The notes beneath the pieces were generated by a model that saw only the letters and a program-made list of their open reading frames with translations, searched no databases and had not been told where the DNA came from. A stretch of DNA of 7,242 nt from JBKHXU01 sp046565865 (GTDB lineage: Bacteria > Pseudomonadota > Gammaproteobacteria > Acidiferrobacterales > Sulfurifustaceae): NCBI GenBank assembly GCA_046565865.1, contig JBKHXU010000185.1:1-7242 (forward strand), given 5' to 3'. Of this stretch, positions 6,053 through 7,242 are shown piece by piece. Within the stretch, counting starts at the first letter, position 1. Each line of letters begins with the position of its first letter. A program made the translations under genes and the position numbers.

Positions 6053-7242
6053 ATGAGCGCTTACGATTCCTCCGCGATTGAAGTCCTGACCGGCCTTGAA
6101 CCCGTGCGCCGGCGCCCGGGCATGTACACCCAGACCGAGCGTCCGAACCACCTGGCGCAAGAAGTGGTCGATAACAGCGTCGACGAGGCCATCGCCGGCC
6201 ACGCCAAGCGCATCGATGTGGTGCTGCATGCCGACAACTCGCTGTCCGTCAGCGATGACGGCCGCGGCATGCCGGTCGACAAGCACAAGGGCGAAAAAGT
6301 GTCGGGTGTGGAGGTGATCCTCACGCGCCTGCATGCCGGCGGAAAATTCTCGAACAAGAATTACACCTATTCCGGCGGTCTGCACGGCGTCGGTGTGTCG
6401 GTGGTCAACGCGTTGTCGAAAAAGCTCGAGGTGCGCGTCAAACGCGACGGCAAGGAATACCGCATGACCTTCGCCGACGGCGCCAAGACGTCGGAATTGC
6501 GCGCGGTCGGCAATGTCGGCAAGCGTGAGACCGGCACGACCGTGCGTTTCTGGCCCGATCCCAAATTTTTCGATACGGTCAAGTTCAGCACCCCGAAGCT
6601 CAAGCACCTACTGCGCGCCAAGGCCGTGCTGCTGGCCGGACTGCACGTTACGTTTACCAACGAGCAAGACCCCAAGGAAAACGAGGAGTGGCAATACGAG
6701 GCCGGGCTGCGCGACTACCTCGTCAATGCGCTGTCTGGATTCGAGCTGCTGCCGGCGGAACCGTTTCTCGGTCAGTTCAAGGGCACGAACGAAGAGGTTG
6801 ATTGGGCCATCGTCTGGTTGCCGCAAGACGGCGAGCCGCTACTCGAAAGTTACGTCAACCTGATTCCCACACCGCAGGACGGCACGCACGTTAACGGTTT
6901 TCGCACCGGCCTAACCGAAGCGCTGCGCGAATTTTGCGAATTTCGCAATCTCTTGCCGCGCGGCGTAAAGCTCGCACCGGAAGACGTCTGGGGCCGGGCG
7001 AGCTACGTGCTGTCGTTCAAGACGCGCGATCCGCAGTTCTCCGGCCAGACCAAGGAGCGTCTCACTTCGCGCGACGCCGCGGCGTTCGTCGCCGGTGTCA
7101 CCAAGGATTCCTTCGGCATCTGGCTCGCGCAGCACGTGAACGATGCCGAGACGATCGCCAAGCTCGCGATCGAGAGCGCGCAGCTTCGACTCAAGGCCGA
7201 GAAGAAGATCGAGCGCAAGAAGATCGGCGCCGGACCGGCGCT
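6053..7242 (+). CDS. parE: DNA topoisomerase IV subunit B, ParE (partial, C-terminus outside window)
   Basis: ParE is the ATPase subunit of topoisomerase IV, which with ParC separates linked daughter chromosomes. The 396 complete codons here cover the GHKL ATPase and transducer domains of a protein usually about 630 residues long. Visible motifs are the GHKL N-box EVVDNSVDEA (37-46, with N41 as the expected Mg-ATP asparagine), DDGRGMP (68-74), the glycine-rich ATP lid GGLHGVG (108-114), and the transducer QTK loop (332-334) whose lysine contacts the ATP phosphate. The reading is collinear with E. coli ParE and lacks insertions typical of GyrB; the opening AIEVLTGLEPVRRRPGMYT (8-26) and HAGGKFSNKNY (94-104) support ParE over GyrB. 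The sequence ends just before the Toprim region expected after GPAL. The start is the ATG 13 bp after the CNP1-like stop; no strong Shine-Dalgarno sequence is present, so coupling is possible. Confidence 0.96.
   Translation, partial: MSAYDSSAIEVLTGLEPVRRRPGMYTQTERPNHLAQEVVDNSVDEAIAGHAKRIDVVLHADNSLSVSDDGRGMPVDKHKGEKVSGVEVILTRLHAGGKFSNKNYTYSGGLHGVGVSVVNALSKKLEVRVKRDGKEYRMTFADGAKTSELRAVGNVGKRETGTTVRFWPDPKFFDTVKFSTPKLKHLLRAKAVLLAGLHVTFTNEQDPKENEEWQYEAGLRDYLVNALSGFELLPAEPFLGQFKGTNEEVDWAIVWLPQDGEPLLESYVNLIPTPQDGTHVNGFRTGLTEALREFCEFRNLLPRGVKLAPEDVWGRASYVLSFKTRDPQFSGQTKERLTSRDAAAFVAGVTKDSFGIWLAQHVNDAETIAKLAIESAQLRLKAEKKIERKKIGAGPA

Noticed and set aside
5909..6607. Minus-strand frame of 232 codons across parE
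   Set aside because: It is antisense to conserved GHKL ATPase motifs and has no family resemblance.

Overview
This window looks like chromosomal DNA from a proteobacterium with a GC-rich genome. It is most likely gammaproteobacterial, or a beta/gamma lineage near the sulfur-oxidising or Xanthomonas-like branches. The basis is the type IV pilus order pilB-pilC, a ParE that reads almost collinearly with the E. coli protein and carries Xanthomonas-like wording, and a CNP1-like secreted protein. This placement rests on remembered family sequences and not on a search. I see no tRNA, rRNA, CRISPR array, insertion sequence or prophage gene.

Left arm (1-2545, minus strand): pilB, the pilus extension ATPase, is followed 3 bp later by pilC, the inner-membrane platform protein. 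pilC runs off the left edge. The two are tightly coupled, and pilC has no good ribosome binding site of its own.

Middle (2546-5319, plus strand): a divergent intergenic region leads into a three-gene cassette. The genes are a short rubrerythrin without a rubredoxin domain, an Fe-S oxidoreductase of the GlpC/CCG type with two ferredoxin-type clusters, and a DUF3501 protein. The promoter has a consensus-like -35/-10 pair. Its -10 box lies inside a perfect 19-base palindrome that matches the operator class of Irr/PerR-type Fur-family regulators. The likely reading is an iron- or peroxide-responsive operon in which the Fe-S protein feeds electrons to a rubrerythrin that has no electron-transfer domain, with DUF3501 as a partner of unknown function. 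Between the rubrerythrin and the Fe-S gene sits a 114-bp spacer with a dispersed-repeat-like sequence that can fold into two mutually exclusive hairpins. It may decouple expression of the first gene from the other two.

Right arm (5320-7242, plus strand): a 174-195 bp spacer dense in perfect inverted repeats ends the cassette. After it come a small exported CNP1-like protein and, 13 bp downstream, parE (topoisomerase IV subunit B). parE is cut by the window edge just before its Toprim domain.

The strongest candidate for something under-described is the rubrerythrin / CCG Fe-S protein / DUF3501 cassette together with its palindromic operator.
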